Assembly: GCF_028765165.1 (NCBI RefSeq)
Contig: NZ_JARADB010000002.1
Location: 558,001-622,000 of the forward strand
Length of the DNA: 64,000 nucleotides
Source of the DNA: Paenibacillus sp. MAHUQ-63
GTDB lineage: Bacteria > Bacillota > Bacilli > Paenibacillales > NBRC-103111
Direction: 5' to 3'
The position numbers were made by a program, and so were the translations under genes. The notes beneath the pieces were generated by a model. That model saw nothing but the letters and a program-made list of their open reading frames with translations. It was not told the DNA's origin and searched no databases. This document shows positions 26,710 through 34,358 of this stretch, in pieces; position 1 is the first letter of the stretch; each line of letters opens with the position of its first letter.

Positions 26710-28110
26710 ATGGAGCGAAGAATCGTTATCGCCGGCACAGGCAGCGGAGTCGGCAAAACGACGCTCGCGATCGGCATCATGGCTGCTTGGCGGAAGCGCG
26801 GTTTAGCGGTTCAAGGGTTTAAATGCGGACCCGATTATATCGATCCGACCTATCATACGGCCGTGACGGGCAGACCGTCCCGCAATCTGGATTCTTGGAT
26901 GACCGGCCGGGAGGGCGTGCTAGCCGCCTATGCGCGCGGGAGCCGCGGAGCGGACATCTCCGTCATTGAAGGCGTTATGGGGATGTATGACGGCAAAGAC
27001 CCGCTTACCGACGACGGCAGTACGGCGGATATCGGCCGGATATTGGAGTCCCCGGTCGTGCTTGTCGTGAATATTGCCAGTATGGCCAGGAGCGCCGCGG
27101 CGATCGTGAAAGGCTTTCAGCAGTTTGGCCAAGGCGACAATATTGTCGGGGTGCTCGCCAACCGTGCCGGCAGCAGCGGGCATTACGAGTTGGTCAAGCA
27201 AGCGATCGAGCAGGAATGCGGGATTCCGGTTCTCGGTTATTTGCCGCGGAACGAGCACATCGAGCTGCCGGAACGGCATTTGGGTCTCGTGCCTTCGGTC
27301 GAGAAAGGCGATTTGCAGCCTTTCTTTGACCGTCTCGCCGAAGAGGTTGAAGCGCACCTCGATTTGGAGCGGCTGTTTGAAGCGGCAGCGGCGAAGCCCG
27401 TCAACGGCCTTGCCGGCTTATCCACGAACGTCCCTGAGGTGAACGATGCGGCCCGGGTGAACCTTGCCGTGGCCAAGGATGCCGCTTTCCATTTCTACTA
27501 TCCCGATAATCTGGAGATGCTGGAAGCTGCCGGCGCCAAGCTCCTATTCTTCTCGCCGCTGCAGGGAGAGGAAGTGCCGGCCGAAGCAGACGGTTTATAT
27601 ATCGGCGGCGGGTTTCCGGAGGAATTCGCCGGCCGGCTGGGGAAGGATGCGAAGGTGAAAGCTTCGTTTCGCAAGCGGATTGCGGAAGGCATGCCGACGC
27701 TCGCCGAATGCGGCGGATTCATGTACTTGACGGAGCAAATTGTAGATACGGCAGGAAACGCCTTCGATATGGTGGGCTTGATACCGGGCAAGGTGATCAT
27801 GCAGAAGCAGTTGACCGCGTTAGGTTACCGGGAAATAACGGGGACAGCCGGCAATTTCCTGCTTCCGCCGGAAGACAAAGCGCGCGGCCACGAATTCCAT
27901 TACTCGACCTATGCAGCAGCGGAGGGAATGGAGCCGGCCCCCGCATTTCAATGCAAAGGGCGGTTAGGCACCAAACCGGAAGGCTATGCAGGCGGAAGCC
28001 TGACGGCAGGCTATGCGCATTTGCATTTTGCATCCAATGCCGGTCTGGTACACAGATGGATTCGAGCTTGCGCGCAGTACCGGCAATCAAAAAAGGTTGG
28101 TCAGGAATAG
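26710..28110 (+). CDS. cbiA: Cobyrinate a,c-diamide synthase
   Basis: ATP- and glutamine-dependent amidation of the a and c side chains of cobyrinate in cobalamin synthesis. The 466-residue protein has an N-terminal dethiobiotin-synthetase-like ATPase domain (VIAGTGSGVGKTTLAIGIM, then FKCGPDYIDPTYH). The C-terminal glutamine amidotransferase domain has nucleophile Cys in LAECGGFMYL near residue 337 and a catalytic His in RGHEFHYS. The ribosome binding site is GGAGGG. No other cob/cbi gene and no cobalamin riboswitch is nearby. Confidence 0.92.
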   Translation: MERRIVIAGTGSGVGKTTLAIGIMAAWRKRGLAVQGFKCGPDYIDPTYHTAVTGRPSRNLDSWMTGREGVLAAYARGSRGADISVIEGVMGMYDGKDPLTDDGSTADIGRILESPVVLVVNIASMARSAAAIVKGFQQFGQGDNIVGVLANRAGSSGHYELVKQAIEQECGIPVLGYLPRNEHIELPERHLGLVPSVEKGDLQPFFDRLAEEVEAHLDLERLFEAAAAKPVNGLAGLSTNVPEVNDAARVNLAVAKDAAFHFYYPDNLEMLEAAGAKLLFFSPLQGEEVPAEADGLYIGGGFPEEFAGRLGKDAKVKASFRKRIAEGMPTLAECGGFMYLTEQIVDTAGNAFDMVGLIPGKVIMQKQLTALGYREITGTAGNFLLPPEDKARGHEFHYSTYAAAEGMEPAPAFQCKGRLGTKPEGYAGGSLTAGYAHLHFASNAGLVHRWIRACAQYRQSKKVGQE

Positions 28111-28129
28111 TTTCCTGGCCAACCTTTTT
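28090..28129. terminator. Bidirectional terminator between cbiA and a convergent gene
   Basis: AAAAAGGTTGGTCAGGAA (28090-28107) pairs with TTCCTGGCCAACCTTTTT (28112-28129) around a 4-base loop. The A/T flanks allow termination on both strands. Confidence 0.88.
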
Positions 28130-28134
28130 GCGGG

Positions 28135-28401
28135 CTATTTTATGAGAGTCAGAGCTTGATCTGCAATATAATCTTTGTAGCGGTCTAGACAGTTGCAAAG
28201 GTAATCTTTGCGGCAGATCGGGCAAGGTTCTTTCATCAAACGGTTCAGGTCCGTCACTTTGCCGATGCCTGTTTCGGAGTCTCTTTCAAAGAAAAGGCGG
28301 CATTTGTTCCGGTCCTTCAATGAGACGACGACTTCGAAAAGTCCATTTTTTTTATTGTCACTAACGATTGTTGCATCTACTACTTGCGGATCATAAGCCA
28401 T
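28135..28401 (-). CDS. Hypothetical protein with Cys-rich tail
   Basis: 88 residues, no family recognised. The N-terminal part looks like a small beta domain, and the C-terminal part contains EPCPICRKDYLCNC, four cysteines that could bind a metal. AGGAGG lies 8 bases before the ATG at 28401, better than the TTG at 28407. A consensus-like SigA promoter is upstream, so it is a genuine, probably vegetative gene. Confidence 0.78.
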   Translation of the reverse strand: MAYDPQVVDATIVSDNKKNGLFEVVVSLKDRNKCRLFFERDSETGIGKVTDLNRLMKEPCPICRKDYLCNCLDRYKDYIADQALTLIK

Positions 28402-28457
28402 ATGCAATTCCTCCTACTAGCATGCCCGTATCTTTATTAGTCTGGGCGCGTTAGTAT

Positions 28458-28486
28458 ATTATATAAATAAATAACATTTTATTCAA
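28458..28486 (-). promoter_or_regulatory. SigA promoter for the Cys-tail gene
   Basis: On the minus strand TTGAAT (28486-28481), 17 bases, TATAAT (28463-28458). Confidence 0.72.
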
Positions 28487-28503
28487 TAGGAGGCTAAGCG
28501 GCA

Positions 28504-28761
28504 GTGATCTTTGATTATTGTGAGCAGGAAATGACGGAAAACGGCATGCAGCTGCACATCGGACTGCAATTCGAAGATGAGCCCGACTCGTTGTATGTCG
28601 CAGAACTTTCAGCAGGTGCCGACGGTACGGTAACGTCGTGGATGCTCTATTTCAACGGCTTTGATTGCAAATACAGCTTCAAGCCGGAGGAGAAGGAAGC
28701 GCTGATTCGCTATGCGGCGGAGCAGGGGATTCCCATCGCAGACGGGACAAGCGGGCCATAA
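28504..28761 (+). CDS. Hypothetical acidic 85-residue protein
   Basis: Not recognised. Acidic and soluble, with LHIGLQFEDEPDSLYVAELSAG and a C-terminal helix KPEEKEALIRYAAEQGIP. The GTG start follows AGGAGG by 11 bases. Its 3' end overlaps the convergent YqkK-like gene by 52 bases. Confidence 0.7.
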   Translation: MIFDYCEQEMTENGMQLHIGLQFEDEPDSLYVAELSAGADGTVTSWMLYFNGFDCKYSFKPEEKEALIRYAAEQGIPIADGTSGP

Positions 28762-28964
28762 TGCAAAAAGGAATCGTCCCCATGGTGCTGGTTCCAATTC
28801 CTTGCGTGATGTTTATGCAGTTGTTTGGAGGCCCGTTCATGGCGGGTCGGCGTCTTCTTGGTTACCGGATTCATACCGTTCCAAGTCATACGGAAAGCGG
28901 CCGGATCCGCCTTGCCTTCGCGGACTTGGCGCTGCCGGACTTTCTGTGCTTGCGTTCTGGACAT
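28710..28964 (-). CDS. YqkK-like basic small protein
   Basis: 84 residues, strongly basic. It starts MSRTQAQKVRQRQVREGK, which resembles the QAQK-x-R-REG opening of B. subtilis YqkK, and contains TKKTPTRHERASK and later NWNQHHGDDSFLHYG. The ATG at 28964 is preceded by GGGGA. Function unknown; YqkK-type proteins are small and nucleic-acid-like in charge. It overlaps the convergent 28504-28761 gene. Confidence 0.68.
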   Translation of the reverse strand: MSRTQAQKVRQRQVREGKADPAAFRMTWNGMNPVTKKTPTRHERASKQLHKHHARNWNQHHGDDSFLHYGPLVPSAMGIPCSAA

Positions 28965-29093
28965 AGGATATTCCCCATTTCTATTGGATGGACTCATTGC
29001 TCATGTTCTCTATTGTATAGATAATTGGCGGCTGACCGCAATGGAAAGTTCTTTTCATAAGCATTTTGTACGATTCATAAAAGGGGGAGACGT

Positions 29094-29273
29094 ATGCGCA
29101 TAAGCGTTCAATTAGCTGTAGAGGGCAAGCCCGTGAAGCAGGATGTGCTGGAAATTGCCGAGCATAAGCTGGGTGAAATGACCGAGGAAGAGATCGAGAG
29201 CGCCATCGAAGTGAAGATTCGTACTTGGGTTGACCGCATGATTCAGGTGGAATGGGAAGTGTTGGACGATTAG
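29094..29273 (+). CDS. Hypothetical 59-residue protein
   Basis: A small acidic protein starting MRISVQLAVEGKPVKQDVLE and containing TEEEIESAIEVKIRTWVDR. It has no membrane helix and I do not recognise the family. GGGGGAGA lies 5 bases before the ATG and a terminator hairpin follows, so it looks like a complete monocistronic gene. Confidence 0.72.
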   Translation: MRISVQLAVEGKPVKQDVLEIAEHKLGEMTEEEIESAIEVKIRTWVDRMIQVEWEVLDD

Positions 29274-29284
29274 CGGCCGATGAA

Positions 29285-29319
29285 AAAAGAGCTCCGAGGA
29301 GAATCTCCCCGGAGCTTTG
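29285..29319 (+). terminator. Terminator after the 59-residue gene
   Basis: AGCTCCGAGGAGA (from 29290) pairs with TCTCCCCGGAGCT (ending 29316), with one internal bulge, followed by TTTG. Confidence 0.7.
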
Positions 29320-29342
29320 TCATGTTATCGCGTTATGTATGT

Positions 29343-29528
29343 TTAGTGAACAATAGTGCCCACACCGGTCTTCTGCAGCGCGTGTTCCCAACTAGGGTAG
29401 TAGTACAACGCATTTTTCATTAAATCCGGATGCTCCTTCTTCACATGTTTCTTAGCTAGCGATTCTCCGGTGTTGTGAAGCTGCACAATATGGCCAAGCA
29501 CTTCCTCTGCACTCATGTTTAGCTCCAT
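29343..29528 (-). CDS. Small protein resembling an HNH-associated repeat
   Basis: 61 residues. The end PDLMKNALYYYPSWEHAL followed by QKTGV resembles the HNH-associated repeat, a short helical DNA-binding unit usually found beside homing endonucleases, here standing alone. AAAGGAGGAG precedes the ATG at 29528. The frame is open further upstream to 29744, but that part has no ribosome binding site and overlaps the divergent steA-like gene. Function unknown. Confidence 0.7.
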   Translation of the reverse strand: MELNMSAEEVLGHIVQLHNTGESLAKKHVKKEHPDLMKNALYYYPSWEHALQKTGVGTIVH

Positions 29529-29661
29529 GGATGTGTTCTCCTCCTTTCCGTAAGAATATAACCTCAATGCTTGCCATATGCGCTGCAAAATATACATACA
29601 TTCCCATCCGTGCGGACAAAATAAATCCATCCATAGTCGAAAGGAAAGTCGGTGTCCTATT

Positions 29662-30813
29662 TTGAACTGGTCGTCGCTGTCATTGTTTTCTTCCAAAGCG
29701 TTGCCGCTCTGCAAGGGAAAGATTAGCAGGGGCGAGGTGACCAAAGTATTGCTCCGCGATTTGCCGCCCGGCCGGATCGTCGTTCTCCGGCATCGTGATC
29801 TCGATGAAGTGATTGCCCAAGAGCTGATCGATCAGAAAGTGAAAGCGGTCGTCAACTGTCAAGAAACGATGAGCGGCGCCTTCCCCACACACGGTCCCCT
29901 CATGCTGCTGCAGCAGCATATTCCGGTGTGGGAAGCGGACGGTGAAGCGTTCGAAGCTTTTACGCCGGAAGCGGAAATCGAGATCTATGAGGATCGTATT
30001 CTCGTTGAGGGTCGTGTCATCCCGTGCAGCGCATTTACGCGTGAGAAGTGGATCGGCTTACAGCAGCTTGCCAATGAACAGGCGGCCAAGCTGATGGAGC
30101 AATTTATTGCGAATACGCTTAACTATGCGATGCGCGAGAAGGACGCCGTCATGAAACCGCTGCCGCACCTATGCCTGGAGACGAATCTCGAGGGCAGGCA
30201 TGTGCTGATTGTGTCGAGGGGGAAAGGTTACAAGAAAGACTTGCAGGCGGCGAAAGCCTATATTACGGAAATGAGCCCCATTCTGATCGGGGTGGATGGC
30301 GGCGCCGACGCGCTTCTGGACTGCGGCTACCGCCCGGATCTCATTATCGGGGATATGGACAGCGTGACGGACCGGGCTCTCGCCTGCGGCGCCGAGCTGG
30401 TGGTGCACGCCTATCCGGATGGAACGGCGCCCGGCTTGCAGCGGACGAATGCTTTGGGGCTGACGGCGCACATTCTGCCCTGCTTCGGAACGAGCGAGGA
30501 CGCGGCGCTTCTGTTAGCTTACGAGAAACAGGGGGAAGTGCTGGTCACAGTCGGGGCGCGTACGCATATGATCGATTTCCTGGAGAAAGGAAGAGCCGGC
30601 ATGGGAAGCACATTGCTCGTTCGGATGAAGCTCGGAGCGCGGCTGGTGGATATCAAAAGCATCGGCATTCTGTATAAGCCGCGCAGATGGACCAAAGAGG
30701 CGCTTGTCACGATGCTGCTCTCACTCTTCTTCATCGGCTTGGGGCTGCTCCAGCTGCATTGGATCTTGAAGCGGGCTGCCCACGTCGTATGGAAGCTTGG
30801 AGGTGAAGGATGA
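29662..30813 (+). CDS. SteA-like protein with thiamine-pyrophosphokinase-type domain
   Basis: About 383 residues if read from the TTG at 29662; the start is uncertain because no good ribosome binding site is seen, and the frame is open to 29578. It resembles SteA, a cell-division-linked protein of corynebacteria. The N-terminal part has GKISRGEVTK and AVVNCQETMSGAFPTHGPL. The middle part has a TPK-like nucleotide motif, VDGGADALLDCGYRPD then IIGDMDSV. A single membrane helix (ALVTMLLSLFFIGLGLLQL) lies near the C-terminus. It overlaps the next glycosyltransferase gene by ATGA, so the two are translationally coupled. Confidence 0.82.
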   Translation: MNWSSLSLFSSKALPLCKGKISRGEVTKVLLRDLPPGRIVVLRHRDLDEVIAQELIDQKVKAVVNCQETMSGAFPTHGPLMLLQQHIPVWEADGEAFEAFTPEAEIEIYEDRILVEGRVIPCSAFTREKWIGLQQLANEQAAKLMEQFIANTLNYAMREKDAVMKPLPHLCLETNLEGRHVLIVSRGKGYKKDLQAAKAYITEMSPILIGVDGGADALLDCGYRPDLIIGDMDSVTDRALACGAELVVHAYPDGTAPGLQRTNALGLTAHILPCFGTSEDAALLLAYEKQGEVLVTVGARTHMIDFLEKGRAGMGSTLLVRMKLGARLVDIKSIGILYKPRRWTKEALVTMLLSLFFIGLGLLQLHWILKRAAHVVWKLGGEG

Positions 30814-31541
30814 GACCTTATGTATCCATCATCATCCCTGCGTGGAATGAGGCGAAGACGATCGAGACGACGCTGCGCGATCTCCAGGAGCAGTCGTCCC
30901 GCTTGACGAACCGGCGCGTGACGTTTGAAATCGTCGTCGTGGACGATGGCAGCAGCGACAGTACATATGACATTGCTTGGCCGTGGGTGGATAAGCTGAT
31001 CCGCCACGAGCGGCGCAGCGGCAAAGGCGCGGCGATGCAATCCGGCGCCGGCGCGGCGGGAGGCGAGCTGCTGCTCTTCCTGGACGCCGACCTGCAGTCG
31101 ACGGCGGGGGAAGCTCTTGCGCTCATCGAGCCGCTGCTGCGGCGCGAGGCGGATATGGCGATAGCGAAGCTGCCGCCATCCCGCACCAAGGGAGGCTTCG
31201 GCTTGGTGAAGGGCTTGGCCCGCCGCGGCATTCGCCTGCTCAGCGGCTATGAGACCGAAGCTCCCTTGTCCGGACAGCGCGCGGTGCGCGCGGAACGGCT
31301 GCGGGAGCTAGGCGAGCTTCGCCGCGGCTTCGGCGTGGAAGTCGCGATGACGATCGATGCGGTGCGGCACGGCCTGCGCATCGTGGAGCTGGACGTGCCG
31401 GTCACGCACCGGGAAACGGGGCGGAACTGGCACGGTTTCATGCACCGCGGCAAGCAGTTCGCCGCGGTCGGCTTGACGCTGCTCTCCCGCTGGAAGGAGC
31501 GGAAGCCGGTATGGGTATCGTCGGATCGCTCCTCGATCTGA
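30810..31541 (+). CDS. Glycosyltransferase family 2
   Basis: 243-residue cytoplasmic GT-A enzyme of the dolichol-phosphate-mannose-synthase type. It has the start YVSIIIPAWNEAKTIE, the nucleotide loop VVVDDGSSDSTY, the metal-binding LLFLDADLQS (DxD-like) and a later GQRAVRAERLRELG acceptor region. There is no C-terminal membrane helix. The substrate is unknown. It lies between the SteA-like gene and the MraY-like gene, overlapping both, which suggests transfer of a sugar to a polyprenyl phosphate or lipid-linked intermediate. Confidence 0.9.
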   Translation: MRPYVSIIIPAWNEAKTIETTLRDLQEQSSRLTNRRVTFEIVVVDDGSSDSTYDIAWPWVDKLIRHERRSGKGAAMQSGAGAAGGELLLFLDADLQSTAGEALALIEPLLRREADMAIAKLPPSRTKGGFGLVKGLARRGIRLLSGYETEAPLSGQRAVRAERLRELGELRRGFGVEVAMTIDAVRHGLRIVELDVPVTHRETGRNWHGFMHRGKQFAAVGLTLLSRWKERKPVWVSSDRSSI

Positions 31542-32374
31542 TCATATTGGCGGCAGCGGGCAGGTGGCTGCTGCCGCACGTCGTGCGGTTCTTGCAAGGG
31601 CATGGCCAGGTAGAGAGCAATTATACCGGCCATACGGTCCCGCGCGGGCTAGGGGTGTTCTTGTGGCTGCTTCTGTGGCTGCATCAGTTGACTATCCAGC
31701 TGACGTCGTTCGCAGCCGGCCGGGAGCTGGAGGCCAACCGGCACGTGTTCGCTTTCGCGGCTACGCTGGTGTTCCTGTTGGGCTGGACAGACGATCTCAT
31801 AGGCCATAAAGAGGTCAAAGGGCTGAGAGGACATTTCCGGTATTGGAAGGAATCGAAAACGGTTTCGATGGGCGCAGTCAAGGCCCTTGGCATCGCGTCG
31901 GCTGCAGCTTGGCTCGTCATTTCCGTCCATAACAAACAAACCCCGCACTTATGGGTGGGGGGACAGATCGTCATGGTGATGCTCATGACGAATGCTCTGA
32001 ATTTGCTGGACGTGCGCCCCGGCCGTTCTTTGAAGGTGTTCTTCGCCGGCATCGCGGCGGTCGGACTGCTCGGCTTCGCGATTGCTCGCCATCTGCCCGT
32101 TGACGGCCTGCAGCCGCTTGGGCCGATCGTGCTCGGAGCCGCCTTCTTGTATGGGACGGATGTTCGGGGAAGAGGCATGCTCGGCGATGCCGGAGCGAAC
32201 CTGCTCGGTTTCACCCTCGGATATGCCGTTCTGATGTGCCTCCCATGGGGGCTTCAGCTGTTCATTACGGCGGTACTCGGCTATGTGCATCGGCAAGCCG
32301 AGGTGAGTTCCCTCACCTTGCTCATCGAGCGGAACCGCTTCTTACATTGGCTGGATCGTCTAGGCCGGACTTGA
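31511..32374 (+). CDS. Divergent MraY/WecA-like membrane protein
   Basis: 287 residues with about eight membrane helices, related to the polyprenyl-phosphate glycan-1-phosphate transferases (MraY, WecA, TagO). The first Asp motif is present (GWTDDLIG). The second reads NALNLLDVRPGRSLK, keeping NxxNxxD but losing the usual DGxDG continuation. GDAGANLLGF corresponds to the GDxGSxxLG region. The C-terminal His-rich loop is replaced by HRQAEVSS. It may have altered or no transferase activity. AAGGAGCGG precedes the ATG, which lies inside the GT2 gene. Confidence 0.82.
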   Translation: MGIVGSLLDLIILAAAGRWLLPHVVRFLQGHGQVESNYTGHTVPRGLGVFLWLLLWLHQLTIQLTSFAAGRELEANRHVFAFAATLVFLLGWTDDLIGHKEVKGLRGHFRYWKESKTVSMGAVKALGIASAAAWLVISVHNKQTPHLWVGGQIVMVMLMTNALNLLDVRPGRSLKVFFAGIAAVGLLGFAIARHLPVDGLQPLGPIVLGAAFLYGTDVRGRGMLGDAGANLLGFTLGYAVLMCLPWGLQLFITAVLGYVHRQAEVSSLTLLIERNRFLHWLDRLGRT

Positions 32375-32388
32375 ACAACAGGTCCGGT

Positions 32389-32646
32389 CTATTTGCGCCG
32401 TTTGGCTTTAAAACGGGGCGCGAGATAATTCCGCTTGCGGTCACGGAAGAACGTCCAGCCGCCAATGAACGCGACGCCTAATAGAAAGAGAATTAGTCCG
32501 AGCATGAATTTGCCCCAGAGCATGTGACCGTCGGGATCGAATTGTGCGAAAAAAGCGTCTTTCATGGCGAGAAAACCGTAGGTTGCCGTCAAACCGGGAA
32601 TGACGAGTAGAAGAATAGCGATAAATCGGTAAAAAGGTGCTTTCAT
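32389..32646 (-). CDS. yqzF: DUF2627 membrane protein (YqzF-like)
   Basis: 85 residues with two membrane helices (FIAILLLVIPGLTATYGFLAM and LGLILFLLGVAFIGGWTFF) and a very basic tail. It matches DUF2627/YqzF, which in Bacillus also lies near the bkd genes. Function unknown. It is convergent with the MraY-like gene, 14 bases away. Confidence 0.83.
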   Translation of the reverse strand: MKAPFYRFIAILLLVIPGLTATYGFLAMKDAFFAQFDPDGHMLWGKFMLGLILFLLGVAFIGGWTFFRDRKRNYLAPRFKAKRRK

Positions 32647-32824
32647 AGCTGCTTAACTGCTCCTAACATTATCAATCTCAGATCTTTTCTATCATCATAA
32701 CCGGAAACGGCAAACCTGTCTAATTCACAAATAGGACTATGATTTCCCATCCAAAAAAGGGTAATATAGTAGAGACTAACGTTACATATAAGGTTACTTA
32801 GAGTTCATAGGGAGGAATTACATA

Positions 32825-34249
32825 ATGAGTGAACATAGATATGATGTCGTAGTCTTAGGCGGGGGCATCGGCGGATACACGGCTGCGATCCGGGCTGCAC
32901 AGTTGGGGAAAACAGTCGCTGTCGTTGAACGGGATAAGCTGGGCGGCACCTGCTTGCATCAAGGGTGCATTCCGAGCAAATCGCTGCTGCGCAGCGCAGA
33001 AGTATATGCAACGATGAAGAAAAGCGAAGACTACGGGATCGTGGCAGGCTCGCTCGAGCTCAAGTTCGACAGCGTGTTAGCCCGCAAACAGCGCATCGTC
33101 GATCAACTGCATCAAGGGCTGCAGTTCCTGATGAAGAAAAATAAAATTACCGTTCATTACGGCAACGGCCGCATTATCGGTCCTTCGATTTTCTCGCCGC
33201 GCAGCGGAGCGGTTTCGGTCGAGAAGGAAGACGGCGAGATCGAGATGCTGCTGTCCGCCAATCTGATTATTGCAACCGGCTCGAGACCGCGCACCTTGCC
33301 GGGGCTTGAAATTGACGGCACCCATATTATGACTAGCGAAGATGCGCTCCGGATGGAGGAACTGCCCAAATCGGTTATCATTGTCGGGGGCGGCGTGATC
33401 GGTGTGGAGTGGGCTTCTATGCTGCGCGATTTCGGCGTGGAGGTGACGATCGTCGAGCTCGACAAGCGGTTGGTGAGTATGGAGGACGGCGATATTTCGA
33501 AGGAGCTCGAGCGCTTGTTCAAGAAGCGGGGCATTAACCTGGTGACCGGCGCGAAAGTGATTCCCGAGTCTGTGAAGGCAGCGGACGGATCCGTTACTTT
33601 GCAAGCGGACAAGCAGGGGGAAATCGTTACGCTGCAGGCGGCCAAAGTGTTGGTTTCCGTTGGCCGCCTCGCCAATGTCGAGGGGATCGGGCTTGAGAAT
33701 ACCGACGTGAAAGTGGAAAAGGGCGTCATTCGCGTGAATTCCCACATGCAGACGACGGAGTCTCATATCTATGCCGTAGGCGATGTGATCGGCGGGTTGA
33801 TGCTGGCGCATATGGCCGGGCATGAGGGAATTGCGGCTGCGGAACATATCGCCGGTTTGACGCCGCATGAGCTTAAGCCGCATCTCGTGGCGAAATGTAC
33901 GTATACGCGTCCGGAAATCGCCAGCGTAGGCTACACGGAGCAGCAGGCGGCCGAGCTCGGCCGTCAAGTCAAGGTCGGCAAATTCAGCTTCAAGGCGATC
34001 GGGAAAGCGCTGGTATACGGGGACACCGACGGTTTCGTGAAAGTGATTGCGGATCGTGAAACGAACGACATTCTCGGTGTTCATATGATTGGGCCGCATG
34101 TGACGAATTCGATTACGGAAGCGGCGCTTGCGCAAATGCTGAATGCCACGCCTTGGGAAGTCGGACAAACGATTCACCCGCATCCGACGCTGTCCGAGGC
34201 CCTAGGAGAAGCGATGCTGGCCGTCGACGGAATTGCGATCAGCGGATAA
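32825..34249 (+). CDS. lpdV: Dihydrolipoamide dehydrogenase (E3) of branched-chain 2-oxoacid dehydrogenase
   Basis: FAD enzyme that reoxidises the lipoyl groups of the complex. The 474-residue protein has the FAD motif VVLGGGIGGYTAAIRAAQLG, the redox disulfide GGTCLHQGCIPSK, an NAD-binding IVGGGVIGVEWASML near residue 185 and the C-terminal catalytic HPHPTLSEALGEA. Assignment to LpdV rather than PdhD rests on the operon with bkdAA-AB-B. The ribosome binding site is GGAGG. Confidence 0.93.
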   Translation: MSEHRYDVVVLGGGIGGYTAAIRAAQLGKTVAVVERDKLGGTCLHQGCIPSKSLLRSAEVYATMKKSEDYGIVAGSLELKFDSVLARKQRIVDQLHQGLQFLMKKNKITVHYGNGRIIGPSIFSPRSGAVSVEKEDGEIEMLLSANLIIATGSRPRTLPGLEIDGTHIMTSEDALRMEELPKSVIIVGGGVIGVEWASMLRDFGVEVTIVELDKRLVSMEDGDISKELERLFKKRGINLVTGAKVIPESVKAADGSVTLQADKQGEIVTLQAAKVLVSVGRLANVEGIGLENTDVKVEKGVIRVNSHMQTTESHIYAVGDVIGGLMLAHMAGHEGIAAAEHIAGLTPHELKPHLVAKCTYTRPEIASVGYTEQQAAELGRQVKVGKFSFKAIGKALVYGDTDGFVKVIADRETNDILGVHMIGPHVTNSITEAALAQMLNATPWEVGQTIHPHPTLSEALGEAMLAVDGIAISG

Positions 34250-34253
34250 AAAA

Positions 34254-34282
34254 TTGTATTCATAACCATTTGCGTTTATAAT
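34254..34282 (+). promoter_or_regulatory. Internal SigA promoter before bkdAA
   Basis: TTGTAT (34254-34259), 17 bases, TATAAT (34277-34282) in the 109-base gap between lpdV and bkdAA. It would allow the E1/E2 genes to be transcribed without E3. Confidence 0.7.
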
Positions 34283-34358
34283 AAGCTTATAGAGTCAAGT
34301 ATTAGGACCAGGTAATAAAACTTGCGAACTTAAAACTATTTTGAAGGAGGCAACCTCC

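Noticed and set aside
29055-29083. SigE-like promoter (TCATAAG, 14 bases, CATAAAAG) before the 59-residue gene
   Set aside because: Transcription would start near 29090, after the ribosome binding site at 29084, so it cannot serve this gene.
29529-29744. N-terminal extension of the HNH-repeat miniprotein to 29744
   Set aside because: It lacks a ribosome binding site and runs over the start of the divergent SteA-like gene, while AAAGGAGGAG precedes the ATG at 29528.
34250-34358. Riboswitch in the lpdV-bkdAA gap
   Set aside because: Only 109 bases with a clear SigA promoter; no conserved riboswitch core or terminator hairpin is visible.
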